Positions 26,430 to 38,560 of a stretch of 64,000 nucleotides of DNA are shown here, one piece after another. The stretch comes from Sipunculus nudus (lineage: Eukaryota; Annelida; Sipuncula; Golfingiida; Sipunculidae). Both the position numbers and the translations under genes were made by a program. The DNA lies in contig CM049315.1 of the NCBI GenBank assembly GCA_026874595.1, positions 34,116,164-34,180,163 on the forward strand, read 5' to 3'. The notes below the pieces were generated by a model. That model was given only the letters and a program-made list of their open reading frames with translations. It made no database searches and was not told the DNA's origin. The stretch's first letter is position 1, and each line of letters starts with the position of its first letter.

Positions 26430-26605
26430 ATTGTTATTTGGGTGTTATTTACTTTCAAAAGGTACAGAATTGTTCCTTGGGTATTATTTTCAAAATATAA
26501 TGAATTGTACCTTTGGTTTTAATAACTTTCAAAATGTATTGAACCATCCCTTGGGTGTTATTTACTTTCAAAATGTCCTGAATTGTTCCTTGGGTTTTAT
26601 TCTAG
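26430..26605. repeat. 39-bp minisatellite cluster 3
   Basis: Four to five units of the monomer of clusters 1 and 2, separated from cluster 2 by about 0.5 kb of unrelated AT-rich DNA. Confidence 0.85.
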
Positions 26606-27235
26606 CCCTCCATCAATTTTCCCCAAAAGCCATTAAAATTTGTTTGCGCATAACAGACAAACCGACTACAGTAAATGCATAACCTCGCCCCTAGTGGAGT
26701 TACAACAAGGTTATAAGATGGCTATAATGTAAAAGTAATCTCTTGGTTCATAATAATTTATATCATCCTGTTTCATATCTCATATCGCTTGGCCGCTTAC
26801 CGTATTGAGATAAATGTTAAATTCGATATGTTCTTCTTATTAACGGGATCTGATTTTATCATGTATTATAACCACAAAAGATAATTATAATTCTATTAGA
26901 TTGCTGGTGAGGATACATGAACAAAATATCATTTACCTACTGATAATATAAAGAATATTGGGTAATACTGATAATACAGATAATATTGGCGGTGAAATGG
27001 TAACAGTTTCAACGGATATATACATGTATACACAATTTCACCTTCAAGAGACAAATACGTATACACAATCACACTATAACCTCAGTTCCACAAAGAGCAC
27101 TGTTGTTCAAAGATCCTTATCAGTTAAAGAGTCAGTCATATACAAAAATCAGCTATGATTTTTTTTAAAGTATGCGTTCGGGAACCCATTGAAATATGAT
27201 AATTATTATGAACTGGAGGTTCAATTCCAAAATGT

Positions 27236-27362
27236 AAGCTACAACAATGACAAAATATAATAAAGGCCCCAACGTTTTTAGAACGAATAGAATCCATACT
27301 GCTACAACAATGACAAATATAATAAAGGCCTAACGTTTTTAGAATGAATAGAATCCATACCT
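27236..27362. repeat. tandem duplication of about 63 bp
   Basis: 'ctacaacaatgacaaa..ataataaaggcc..aacgtttttagaa.gaatagaatccatact' occurs twice in a row with a few differences. Confidence 0.85.
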
Positions 27363-28083
27363 TGCAACACTTTTCGGGAAATCCTGTTTTAATTTAAAAG
27401 TCATTGGAAATCATATTTTACAAATTTCATTCAACTTATTAAGGCCGTTGTAATATGTAAATATATCTTAGGTAAATCATGTTTGAAATTCAAAACATAT
27501 TAACCACAGGTGGGTTTTGCAACTTATGGGAGACGCATTGATGTTTACATCCTTGTTATTCTCAGATTGATGAAAGACTATAATATACTTAGAAATACAT
27601 GTCAAACTGGGCCAAACAAACTTTTGTGTTAGTGACTATTCCCTAAACTTTAAACTAAAATGGTAATGAAAAAGTGGCATTTTTTTATCTATTGACTTTC
27701 TCTTAATTTTCAAACAAACAGGTAGAAATAAGGTTTCCAGAAAATTTATTTAATAAAATCCCCTTGAACAAAAATGAAAATATTACAGCTACATATTCAT
27801 AGAATTGTTATTAAGAGGTTCTAAGGCTTTTAGCTGTTTGCAGACAGACAATTTAAAATCAACCCCAGTTCACTGACAAATTGCCGTTTCATTATGTATC
27901 ACAAGTTTGACAAATCATTTTACCGTATGTGACAGGGTGTGATATATGTAATCCTTGATCTGTCAATTACAACATGTAGTCACTTTATCTGTACATGTAA
28001 CGGTTTATCTTGTGTGCAATGTAGGCCTAGTTTGATGTATTAAAGGTAGGGGGCAGTACAGTCAAACGCGCGGAACCCCTGTA

Positions 28084-28097
28084 GTTACCATGGAGAC
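28084..28097. promoter_or_regulatory. X-box-like site upstream of the CARD/ankyrin gene
   Basis: gttaccatggagac is close to the RFX X-box and lies about 230 bp before the candidate first-exon donor. The assignment is speculative. Confidence 0.25.
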
Positions 28098-28309
28098 GTC
28101 AACTATGACCTCGTCATTAACTAAATTTTATATTTATATTTGAACCCAAGTTATTCTTAGGTACCTCCATTTTTGTTTATTGGTCATTCTGCAATGTGTA
28201 AACCTAAATGTAGGAGGCTAATGAACTGTACTGTATATTTGTGTAACCATCTAATTTACATAAGAATAGCATGTCTCTCGTCTTGCCGCCAAAATGTTTA
28301 ACCCACGTC

Positions 28310-28352
28310 ACTTGGCAGCGAGTCAGTCACAGTGATGTGATGCGTTTTTCAG
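28310..28352 (+). repeat. 43-bp exact direct repeat, copy 1 (possible 5' UTR exon end)
   Basis: Begins acttggcagcgagtcagtca and ends gcgtttttcag. It is followed directly by gtacgt, a strong splice-donor match. It could be the end of a non-coding first exon of the CARD gene (inference). Confidence 0.5.
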
Positions 28353-28733
28353 GTACGTGTATGTATTTCCTGTTAGTTCTTTAGCTGTAAAGTACCATAG
28401 TCATGTAACGTAAATTTATTACAACTGTTGGATATTAATTGGATTATCATGAAAACATTTTTCATTTATTTGACCGTGGATGGATTATTTTAACCAGTTA
28501 TCTCGTATCAAGTGGTGTATAGGGCAACTGCGCAAGAATAAGCTATTTCGACGACGCTTGTAACTGATATCGTTGTCAGCCTCTAGTATTCATGCCGAAT
28601 CTTGTAATTGTGTATAATCATGTAATAATGTATATTAAAAGGTAATGACTCATGTCGAATCTTGTAATTTTGTATAGTTTGTATATGACTCATGACATAT
28701 ATGTAATGTATCATATGTATATAATGTTTCGAG

Positions 28734-28776
28734 ACTTGGCAGCGAGTCAGTCACAGTGATGTGATGCGTTTTTCAG
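28734..28776 (+). repeat. 43-bp exact direct repeat, copy 2
   Basis: Identical to 28310-28352, but followed by atttcgcaataaaaccag instead of a donor. It lies 424 bp downstream of copy 1. Confidence 0.9.
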
Positions 28777-29340
28777 ATTTCGCAATAAAACCAGTTTCCT
28801 CACGGAGTTGTTGGTAGCGCAGCCCATTCCTTTAAAACACCGCCATCCGTACCAATACGACCGGGGTGTTATTTTGACTGTGCCGTCATTCACCAATTCA
28901 TCAATCAATACTGTAGGTAAAGTCATTAGTCTTCGTGTCGAAGGCACCATTCTTCTTTGGTAAAAAAATTGTGTCATAAAGTTGTACCAAGTGTGCACAT
29001 GTCGCTTTTGAAGGGTTGTCGACGGTTCAACGAATCTTTACAATGGTTAAATTCATTTAACCTATGAAAATATATCCATGCATACTTGACTGTTTAATGA
29101 AAACTCACATTTTATTGAAAATACACGTGATCAAATGCATGCAGTAGTACACAAACAGGACGGTCGAAGTGCCTAATATTTCATACTTTTTGCGTATACA
29201 TTTGATTAAGAAGAATGCATGGCTTGTATGTAAGCATAACCAAGCATACTTTTTCAGACTGATGACCGTTTAGGAACAGTAAGAGTGCCCTAACAAACAT
29301 ATCTTAGACAACTCCGGGTCTAGAGTCAACTTGGTGATTG

Positions 29341-29355
29341 AATATTGTTCTTTTC
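29341..29355 (+). promoter_or_regulatory. splice acceptor preceding the start-codon exon
   Basis: 'tgttcttttcag' with a polypyrimidine run, ending 11 nt before the ATG. It implies an upstream untranslated exon and therefore a promoter further 5', within or before 26.6-29.3 kb. Confidence 0.6.
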
Positions 29356-29366
29356 AGGAGACCAGG

Positions 29367-29504
29367 ATGGCCGAGAAGTTTGTTAACATCCTCGACACTG
29401 AGAGATTATATTTAGTTGAACACCTGGATCTGGAGGGCACGCACCTATTGGATGTACTCGTTTCAGAAAAAGTGATTTCCCACGGACAGCTTGAAGAAAT
29501 CAGG
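29367..29504 (+). CDS. coding exon 1: CARD helices 1-3
   Basis: Residues 1-46, starting MAEKFVNILDTERLYLVEHL and ending QLEEIR, match the first half of a CARD: helix 1 with LVEHL, then LLDVLVSEKVISHGQLEEI, which resembles the usual 'L..L...gvls..e.e.I' stretch. The ATG at 29367 sits 11 nt inside an exon that begins after the acceptor ttcttttcag (ends 29355), so an untranslated first exon lies further upstream. The donor is gtatgg, phase 0. An ORF continues into the intron, but the next CARD half joins perfectly at this donor. Confidence 0.8.
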
Positions 29505-30099
29505 GTATGGATGTTAAAAGTCTTCCTTAAGACTTTGTCATTAAGTACCTTCACTTTTGTTCTAATCTTAACTTTTTTTCAACTCTTAACCATCCTGATA
29601 AGCAATGCATCATTTTGAAATTGGTCCAGTAAATTTCAATTAGACTCCATAACAAGTCTGATTCGTAAACACCGGAGTCAGTTACACAGATACTTAATTA
29701 GAACATTCAAACATTTGCTCTAACTTTCACATTGGTGTGATGCATAATCCCTTTCGGCAAATACCCTTACACCTTCTATAAATCCCTATTGAGCAATATA
29801 TCCTAACACCGAGGTCATCAATCTTTAGCTGGAGTCATTCACCTTTCTCTGCAGATATCAACCTTTACCTGTATTTTCAACTTTTACCTGTAACCACCAA
29901 CCTTTATATGTAGTCATCGGTCTTTTACCGTTCATATGCCACCAATCCTATGCCATCCATAATTGTAAATATGGAGGTTCTGGTGTTGGCTTAAGGGAAT
30001 TTATACTGAATTCTATAAGTAAAAATTGGGTGTCTTTTAAGTATAGATTCTCTTAAGAAACTACAATCAAGGAGTATCTATACTTTAAAGACTTACAAT

Positions 30100-30136
<37 letters not shown>

Positions 30137-33100
30137 TTAATATGAAATTCAATCTAAGGCGATGTCATCATCGGTACAGCGGCCAGGACGACTCATTGAT
30201 TTTCTTAGAAAGAAATCAAATAAACAATGGGAAAAATTCATTTGTTCTCTCGAAGATTCTGATCATCAGGATGTTGCAAAAAGACTACTAGGTAAGCACA
30301 TCTGTATCATGTAATATTGTATCATATAACATATAAAATCATCTCAGAGTTACTACCGAAATAAATGTAGTGAGATTGTTTTATATCTATAGAGCGAAGA
30401 GTGCAAGATTCAAGAGACACAGAAAATTTTGTTGACCAGCCCTCTAAATGGTCCTTAGCCCTTTTTACATGAATATTAAAGTCAACGGTCCATTATCATT
30501 ATTAAAACAAGTTGAGTTAGTTCTAAATTATCGTGAGGACTTACCATCGGTTCCAATTTGGCAGCTCTTTCTGTTCAGCTGTTATTTTCTGCATGGTTAT
30601 TAATAAAAAGTATTATTTTGTCAGTTTAATCACAATGCTATAATATAATGAATGTAAATTAATTTATATATCCATACAAGTTAATTAACATTTTAATTTT
30701 TTACAAATAACACCTTTAAATGTATTCCAAAACTGTTGGTCTTCAATTTTAGATGCGTCCTCTCAAGAATCGCCGAAGAAACAGGTAATATTGCATGACC
30801 AGTTGCTTTTACGTGTCTTTACAATATTGAATTATTTTGATGGTTAGTTGACCTTAGGGCGACTATACATGTATATTAATTATGCAATTGTATTTCATTT
30901 TTGTTGTACACTGACAAAAAAGTGCTTATATTAACAACGTCAAAACACATTTTGTGTTCCACTCTCTTCCAATAAGAATGGGCCTTACCCTTTTCCAGGC
31001 AGTTTATTTTGTGAAAGAGCATTACCAGCTTTTACTCTCAAATAATTCTGGAGTTTCCTTCAAAGTTGTGTCTGAATGTGTATGAATTTGAGGCAGTATT
31101 GCCCGCGCCTTCCCTTTCTGTTACCTACCATGATGTGCCTACGATTCACCACGTTCTTGAGGGATACGGTAAGCCCTCTGGTCACCACAGAACGTGTTCT
31201 ATTGCTACCGTAGGAAAACGTGACTAAACGTGGTTACCTTGATGTTGTCGTGACACAGCTGCAGGTGTACGTAGATCACTGTGTAGGTTCATTGATAAAA
31301 ACATAGCGACAGCTGGGTTGAACGGTTCAGAACGGCTGTCCGCGCTCTTCTGTGGCAAGTTAACGATTTACACTGGAGAGAACGGGAGAACATGGTTATA
31401 ACCGTGGCATTGCCGCGGCCGCACCGTGGATGGACGTGAAATACCATGTTGAAAATATGCCATGAACGTCACGAGAACGCGGTATTAAATTTCATTACGT
31501 TATAATTCTGGACTATATTAAAGGGAAATATGACACCCGGCGGCCTTTGAATGACTTTTCATCGAATTAATCAGGTACCTTGGCCGTATCTACAAAACTA
31601 TTGGCCCATGGGCCAAGACGCTCAGCTCAATTCAAGTAATGATGAACAATGAGCAAAATGACTGCCAGAGTGCCAAAAATCATGAATTTTGTGAGTCTTA
31701 AGAAATTAGTTTCAGTAGGGTTTTCCACAGATGACCACTTCATTTGAAGGTCTCATAAATAGAAGAAAAATGCATAAAAATTTGAAAAAATAACGGTAGT
31801 ATAGTGCCACTAGTCTGCAGGAACTAATGAAACACTCAATGACCAATATATATCCAAAGAATCATGGTGATCAATGCAGTAGTTATTCAGATACTTGAGC
31901 TTTTGTATCAAATTTTTGAAATTATTCTGAGGGGTACTTATGAGCCCCACGGCTCAGAGGATATGGGTAACAGAGACCTAATTTCAAGTTTCTACAGAGA
32001 CTTTTTACTGACCTCCCTTGGAGTCAAGTTAGAAGATTCCAGGTCCAACAGTAACATTTTGTGCCCTGTTAACAAATGACAGCTTCTTTGAAAATATCAA
32101 AAATAGAGAAATAAATTCGAAAAAAATACAGGTGGTGCCACAAGTTTGCAGGAACTGATTGAACACTCCATGACCAATATTCATGCAAAGAATCATGATG
32201 ATCAATGCAGTAGTTATACAGATACTCAAGTTTTTTTCAAATTTTTAATAATTCTGAGAGATAATTACGAACACCATAGTTCATAGGATATGGGTATCAG
32301 AGACCTTAATTCATGTTTCTATAGAGAATTTTCATGGACCTCCATTAATGTCGAGTTAGAAGATTCCAGGTCCTGAGATTACAATTTGTTCCCTGTTACC
32401 AGATGACAGCTTCTTTGAAAGTATTAAAAACAGAGAAAAAAATTTGTAAAAAATTAGAAAAACACAGGTGGCACAACAGGTTTGCAAGAACTGATGGAAG
32501 ACTCCATAAACAGTATTCATGAAAAGAATCATTGTGATCAATGCAGTAGTTATTCAGATACTCAAGCTTTTGTGTCAAATTTTAAATTAATCTGAGGGGT
32601 ACTTATGATCCCCAAAGCTCACGAAATATGGGTAACAGGGAATTAATTTCAGGTTTCCAAGGAGACTTTTCAGGGACCTCCCTTGCTGTCAAATAAGAAG
32701 ATTGAACGTCCAGTGGTTATGATTTGTGCCCTGTTAACAGATGACAGCTTCTTTAAAAATATCAGAAATTAAGAAAAAAATTCGAAAAAAATAGAAAAAA
32801 TACAGGTGGCGCCACCAGTTTGCAGGAACTAATGGAACACTCCATGATCAAGATTCACGCAAATAATCACGGTGATCAATGTAGCAGTTTTTCAGATACT
32901 GAAGCTTTTGTGTCAAATTTTTAATTATTCTGAGGGGTACTTACGAGCCCCATAGGTCAGAGGATGAGGGTAACAGAGACATAATTTCAAGTTTCCACAG
33001 ACACTTTTCAGGGACCTCCCTTGCTGTCAAATAAGAAGATTCCAGGTCCGGGGGGAATAATTTATGCCCTGTTAACAGATGCCAGTTTCTTTGAAAATAT

Positions 33101-36100
33101 CAAAAATTAAGAAAAAAAATCGTAAAAATTAGAAAAAGAATGCAGGATGCGCCACCAGTTTGCAAGAACTGATGGAATCCTCCATGAACAATATTCACGC
33201 AAAGAATCATGGTGATCAATGCAGTAGTTATTCAGATACTGAAGTTTTTGTCTTAATTTTGTACTTTCGAGACCCATAGCTCAGAGAATATGGGTAACAG
33301 AGACCTAATTTCAGGTTTCTAAGGAGATTTTCATGGACCTCCCTGGATGTCAAGTATGAAGAATCCAGGTCTAGCGGTTACGATTTGTGCCCTTTTAATG
33401 GAATGCCGGGCGGCCGGACCGACGCCGGACAAAGAGTGATCGCTATAGCTTAGAAAAGTCAGCTGAGTTAAAAAGCTATATACTAAGGCTGCTGTCTTCC
33501 CTACGTTTCTCCTTCCTCAATGAAAAAATCATTTTCAACCGGCATGACAGAAAACACAACTCCCGCTGCCAGCACCTCAAGAACTTCACCAAGTTGAGAA
33601 GCGAGTTACCTTGGCAGAATTTATGATTGTCATAACCCCATTTTTCTATAGATTTGGTTGCTTGTTGTAATTCTTGATGAGCTGAACCTCCTACCAACAC
33701 TGTAAGAAAGAAGTATATGGCGATAATTTAGCAGAATAGGTCTTTTCCGGACTGCATCAGGTGAGCAAGAATGCGGCGCTTGCTTTTATGTCGTATGGTA
33801 AGAGCGATAATGGCCTTGCTAGCTGTTCGTCTGGTCCCTCCCCGTGGACGGACAAGAAGTGCTCAAGATGTTTGTTTTTATTTCTCTTTTTGACCAGAGA
33901 ACCCTGTTATATTCTGTAATATCCTTTAGCTGCAGTCGGTGATGCAATACCCTAAAGAAAATGTTCATGGACATATTTTTCGGTTGCTTTGGACAATTGT
34001 TTTCTTTTATACATTCACTTATGGTTAATGTCTGAGCGTTAATTCTTCATAAAGAAACTAACACTTCTGCTTTTTTTCGGCTTGTTGTTGTCTGAAAAAG
34101 GTTAAGTTATACTATCACATGGTCTGCCATAAACGCAGTCAAATGGTGGAGCTGGTGTTAACTCTTTTGCTGTTGCGCAAGGTCTGCTCCAAGAACTCAA
34201 TTAAGCAGCTGGACGAAGGTCCTGATGTGACCAGCCACCATGCAATTCTCACTGCACGAGTGAAAGAAAGATTATACAATTGGACTGATTGCCCAATAGA
34301 AAGCGATTTAGCAATTTAGCTACAATTAATCCAGACGTTCTAAGCGGCTGCCATGTTTATTCATCCGATGGACTTCCCACGAAGGCAAAAATACTGTACA
34401 AAGGTTTAGGACCAACGTCGCCTCCGTGATAGTTGATTACCAATTAAAGTCTATCGAGTCCTCCTGCCCAACTCCTACATATATACATTCTCGGGATCAC
34501 GACATTTTTAATTGATCTTAATCAGCAAATGGCAAATATTTATATTTTTGCGTTTCGACTGTACATCTTTTATTATTCTTACATTTTCCGACAGGAATCG
34601 GCCAGACTGTCAAGGACAAAAATTTTATTTGTCCGCGATTCTTCAACGACACTGGAAAAGCAGTCAGTGCTGGAAAATATGGAACAGATTATCACGGCTT
34701 TCCTTCCGGAGATCCCTATAGACCGTGTGTCTGAAGATGAATTACGTCATACAGACTTGGATTCATTCACACATATAGTGAGGGTTCTTCCTCCGGCATG
34801 TGAAGGCAAGTGCTCGGAGTTACCAAAACACAGGGTGTCGCATGTCATAACCTGCACAGTGGAGGAATACTGTACAAACATGGATACCAAAGAATGTGCT
34901 AAGACATGCCGAGATCATCACCTTGCTGTTGGCAAATCAAAACAGAATTTTTTCCTAGGAGAGAAATTATTCACGCAGTGGAAGAGAATGATGGAAATAC
35001 ACGACCCTCATACTGTGTATATACCGTGTTGTTGTCGAGGAGATGCAGATATGTGTGATGAAGTGGATGCGGAGGATGAAGAAAGGCGAGTCGTCGTTGA
35101 CCTTGATACCACAAAGGACAAAGCTCTAGCGACATTTAATGAGGTTATCACAGCCTTTGATGGGTTGTCTGATACAGCGGATACAAAAATCGTTTTTCTG
35201 GTTCCTTCTCCATGCACTTTTATTGAAGAACTAAGGCAGAAAGCAGAAAATTCACCAACCTTGACCAACTGGGATATACGTGAACTAAAGTCCACCGGTG
35301 ATCTCTTTGACTTGCATACCAATTCTCTTTGGTTATTCATCCATCCTTCTAAATACAACACATGTATACGGTTTCTACCCGCGAACCGAGGAATCCCACA
35401 TATTGCGAAAAAAGACACGGAGTTATATCGCTTGTATGCACTTCTCGAGGATGACATCTGTATCAAAGAACATACAGTTTCAAGTTCGGAAGACTTGAAG
35501 GCCCTCATGCATTGGAAGTTAAAAAATATGGGCGAGGCTTACGACTTGGCAAGACAGCTGAGTCAGAAGTTGTGCAAATGTACGCCTGTCAGAAAATCGC
35601 AATATTCCCTACTCAAAACATGTACTGGTAAGTGCGTTGACCCTGTCTGTTATACTATTTCCCTAAAAATATGTGAGTAAACTTTCTTTCAGGCAAGTAA
35701 AACACAGAAGATGTTATGATAATAATCATTTGTATTTGATTCTATACTGTCCATAAAATACAAGAATACATGATAGTCTATTTGTACGTTATGAAAATAA
35801 TCATTTGTATTTGATTCTATACTGTCCATAAAATACAAGAATACATGCTAGTCTATTTGTACTATAGTGGGATTAATCTTTCTTAGGTAAAAAATAAAAC
35901 TTGTTTTCTTACATTCGTGGTTGCTTTCTTGCTAGTATTAAACTTATTGCATTATCTGAAACGATTACGTCACACCGAAAAAAGCGGCATTACTGGTATC
36001 AGAAATTAAAATTGTTTAGGATTTAATACATTACTTTGGGATACATTAGTTACTTATTAATTCTATTAACTCTAGGTTGGTCCTAAACAGTTAATGGAAC

Positions 36101-37759
36101 TATGCATTAATTTAAACGATCCGGCATATTCGCAGTATGCTGATATGTTATGTTTTAGGGGAGAATACAGCAACAATCAGGTCATGGATGACAATTGAAT
36201 GGCATGAGCAAGAGGAAACCTCAAATGTGAGTGATAAGCTCGCTACCGGAGTGGATGGTGCAATTTTGAAGAAGAGGGTTAATGCTCTCTGCCGCAGGAA
36301 ATCGAAGGACGACACCGTGAATTGGGTGGATCAAATAAACAGTTACCTTAAATGGTTTGGGATTGCTTACTCAGCCGTGAGTGGCAGCATCATTTTAAGA
36401 TCTTACATTAAAGACAATGAAACCATGGATTCTTTGATTAAGATGTTCGACAGTGGAATGGCTCTGAAGTACATGAGGAACGTTTTCCTGATCATCTATC
36501 GTCAAATGTTCAACAGAGACCCCCCTGTCCATACTGTTGGCATTGAGCTGATACCTCCACAAGCAGAAGAGGGTGAGCGGAAACTTTATCGAAAATATTT
36601 TTCATAATTTATGCATTTTTCGTTGGCGTGGATGGCGAGTGGACAAAAAAGGTCATGGCTAATGTACTTTCATAGATAACGTTTGTTTTGGCCCCTACCC
36701 CTCTACATTATTTGAGCAAGCAGTTGAAAACAACGATGCGTTTGAGAGTCATCTTAAATGGTCGTACGACGTTAACAAGGAATAAATCCTATCCATATTC
36801 TGTGAAAATACCAATTTACGTCACTGTGTTCTGTATTCTGCTTATAACAGAGAGGGATTACGTTTCTGTCGCGTTTCTACAACTGGTGTAAATACATATT
36901 GTAACTTACATTTTCATCCACCAAATTTAAGTTATATAAATATTTCAGCTAAATGTAGATTGCAATGATCTTACAAAATAAGGAAGGGGACAAGAAAAAT
37001 GTCCTGTAAATACTGAGTAAATGTGTTCAACCATTATAATGTAATTTACACATGCTTATCTGTTCCACCTCAGCTGTAAAAACTGTGAGCAGACGGTTTG
37101 AGGTAAATGGACATTTTCATATCAAGATATATAATTGCGTTCATGCTACATTTCTTAATGTAAAACATTAAAATAACATGAGGAATGTTCTAATGTGATA
37201 AAACTTCGTCACATTCATCAAATTCTTGTTTATTATGATATTTTCAATTTTTGTAATGTCATTCATATCCAAATTTTCATTTTCGCCAACAGTTTATCAA
37301 AAAAAAAAAAGATGATGAAGATTGTATCATAGCGTATACGACTATTCATCATGTTTTGTACTATATTCACAAGGTCTTTGTTTTACATCCTCTCTTCAGG
37401 AATATGATGACACATTGTTCCAGGCGGTGAGAACAAATAGCGTCGAAGACGTGAAAAAGATTGTCCCTGAAATATTGGATATGGATATGATAGGAAAGGT
37501 ATTTAAAATTGATACATTTATTTGTTAAAATGGCAGTTATTTATACACACAACACACAATAAAGTATGCTCATTCTAAACTTTCATTGTCTACCTTTTTA
37601 TGCAGGATGGTAACACCCTACTGACCCTTGCTTTAGACCCGTCTCAGACACGAGCAACAAATATAGTACCGGTAAGTATCTTTTAAATCCTAAAACCTTC
37701 AAAGGGGTATCGAATATTCAGGTATTGGACATAGCTTTTTAATATGCGGTAGTGATGCA

Positions 37760-37804
<45 letters not shown>

Positions 37805-38471
37805 CAGGATGAAGACGCCTTAATGTTGACTAACTGCGAATGTCAAATGGAAAGTTATAGAAATCGGCTGTATATATATGTTAGATAAACAATTTTTTAA
37901 TGACCATAATGCATGGTATAGTGTAATGGATCTGTGATTGGCTACTCTGAATTTGACCCAGGTTCCGAGTGTGTCATTGTTCTTTACCCATAATGCTAGG
38001 TTATGAGTGTCCCGGTTATGTTGAGTTCATGTCCTCTGACCCAATAAATGTTTGAAGTTCATTATGCTCATCGGCTTAATGTTGATGATGATTTACGACT
38101 AATGTGGTGGCGATCTGGTGGTGCAAGTCCATGATTATGAATAGAGATAATCAATATATAAATGGTATATTAAATGATATATTGAATAGTCTGTATCAGA
38201 AAGTTTACGTATAAGATGCTGACGTTTGTCGATTACACAAGGTCTGTTTTTTACATCCTCTCTTCAGACACATGATGACCCATTGTTCCAGGCGGTGGGA
38301 ACAAATAACGTCGAAGACGTGAAAAAAACTTGTCCCTGAAATATATGATATTGATATGATTGGAAAGATATTCAAAACTGATACATTTATTTTTCGAAAA
38401 CGGCAAAAATAACATATACACACGAATATTCGAATATTCATGTATTGGGCATAGGTTTTTAATATGCGGTA

Positions 38472-38524
<53 letters not shown>

Positions 38525-38528
38525 ATAT

Positions 38529-38560
<32 letters not shown>

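Noticed and set aside
25130-26605. CRISPR-like array (short repeats at regular spacing)
   Set aside because: The units are contiguous and degenerate with no unique spacers, and the genome is eukaryotic.
28747-28998. 83-residue minus-strand ORF upstream of the CARD gene
   Set aside because: The composition looks protein-like, but I recognise no family and see no flanking splice sites or companion exons. It may be a repeat fragment.
34529-34594. ATG upstream of exon 4 as a start of a separate 383-residue protein
   Set aside because: The stretch is AT-rich and ends in a strong polypyrimidine plus acag acceptor. The upstream CARD exons join in frame at 34595.
35008-35508. 166-residue minus-strand ORF
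   Set aside because: It is the antisense shadow of coding exon 4.
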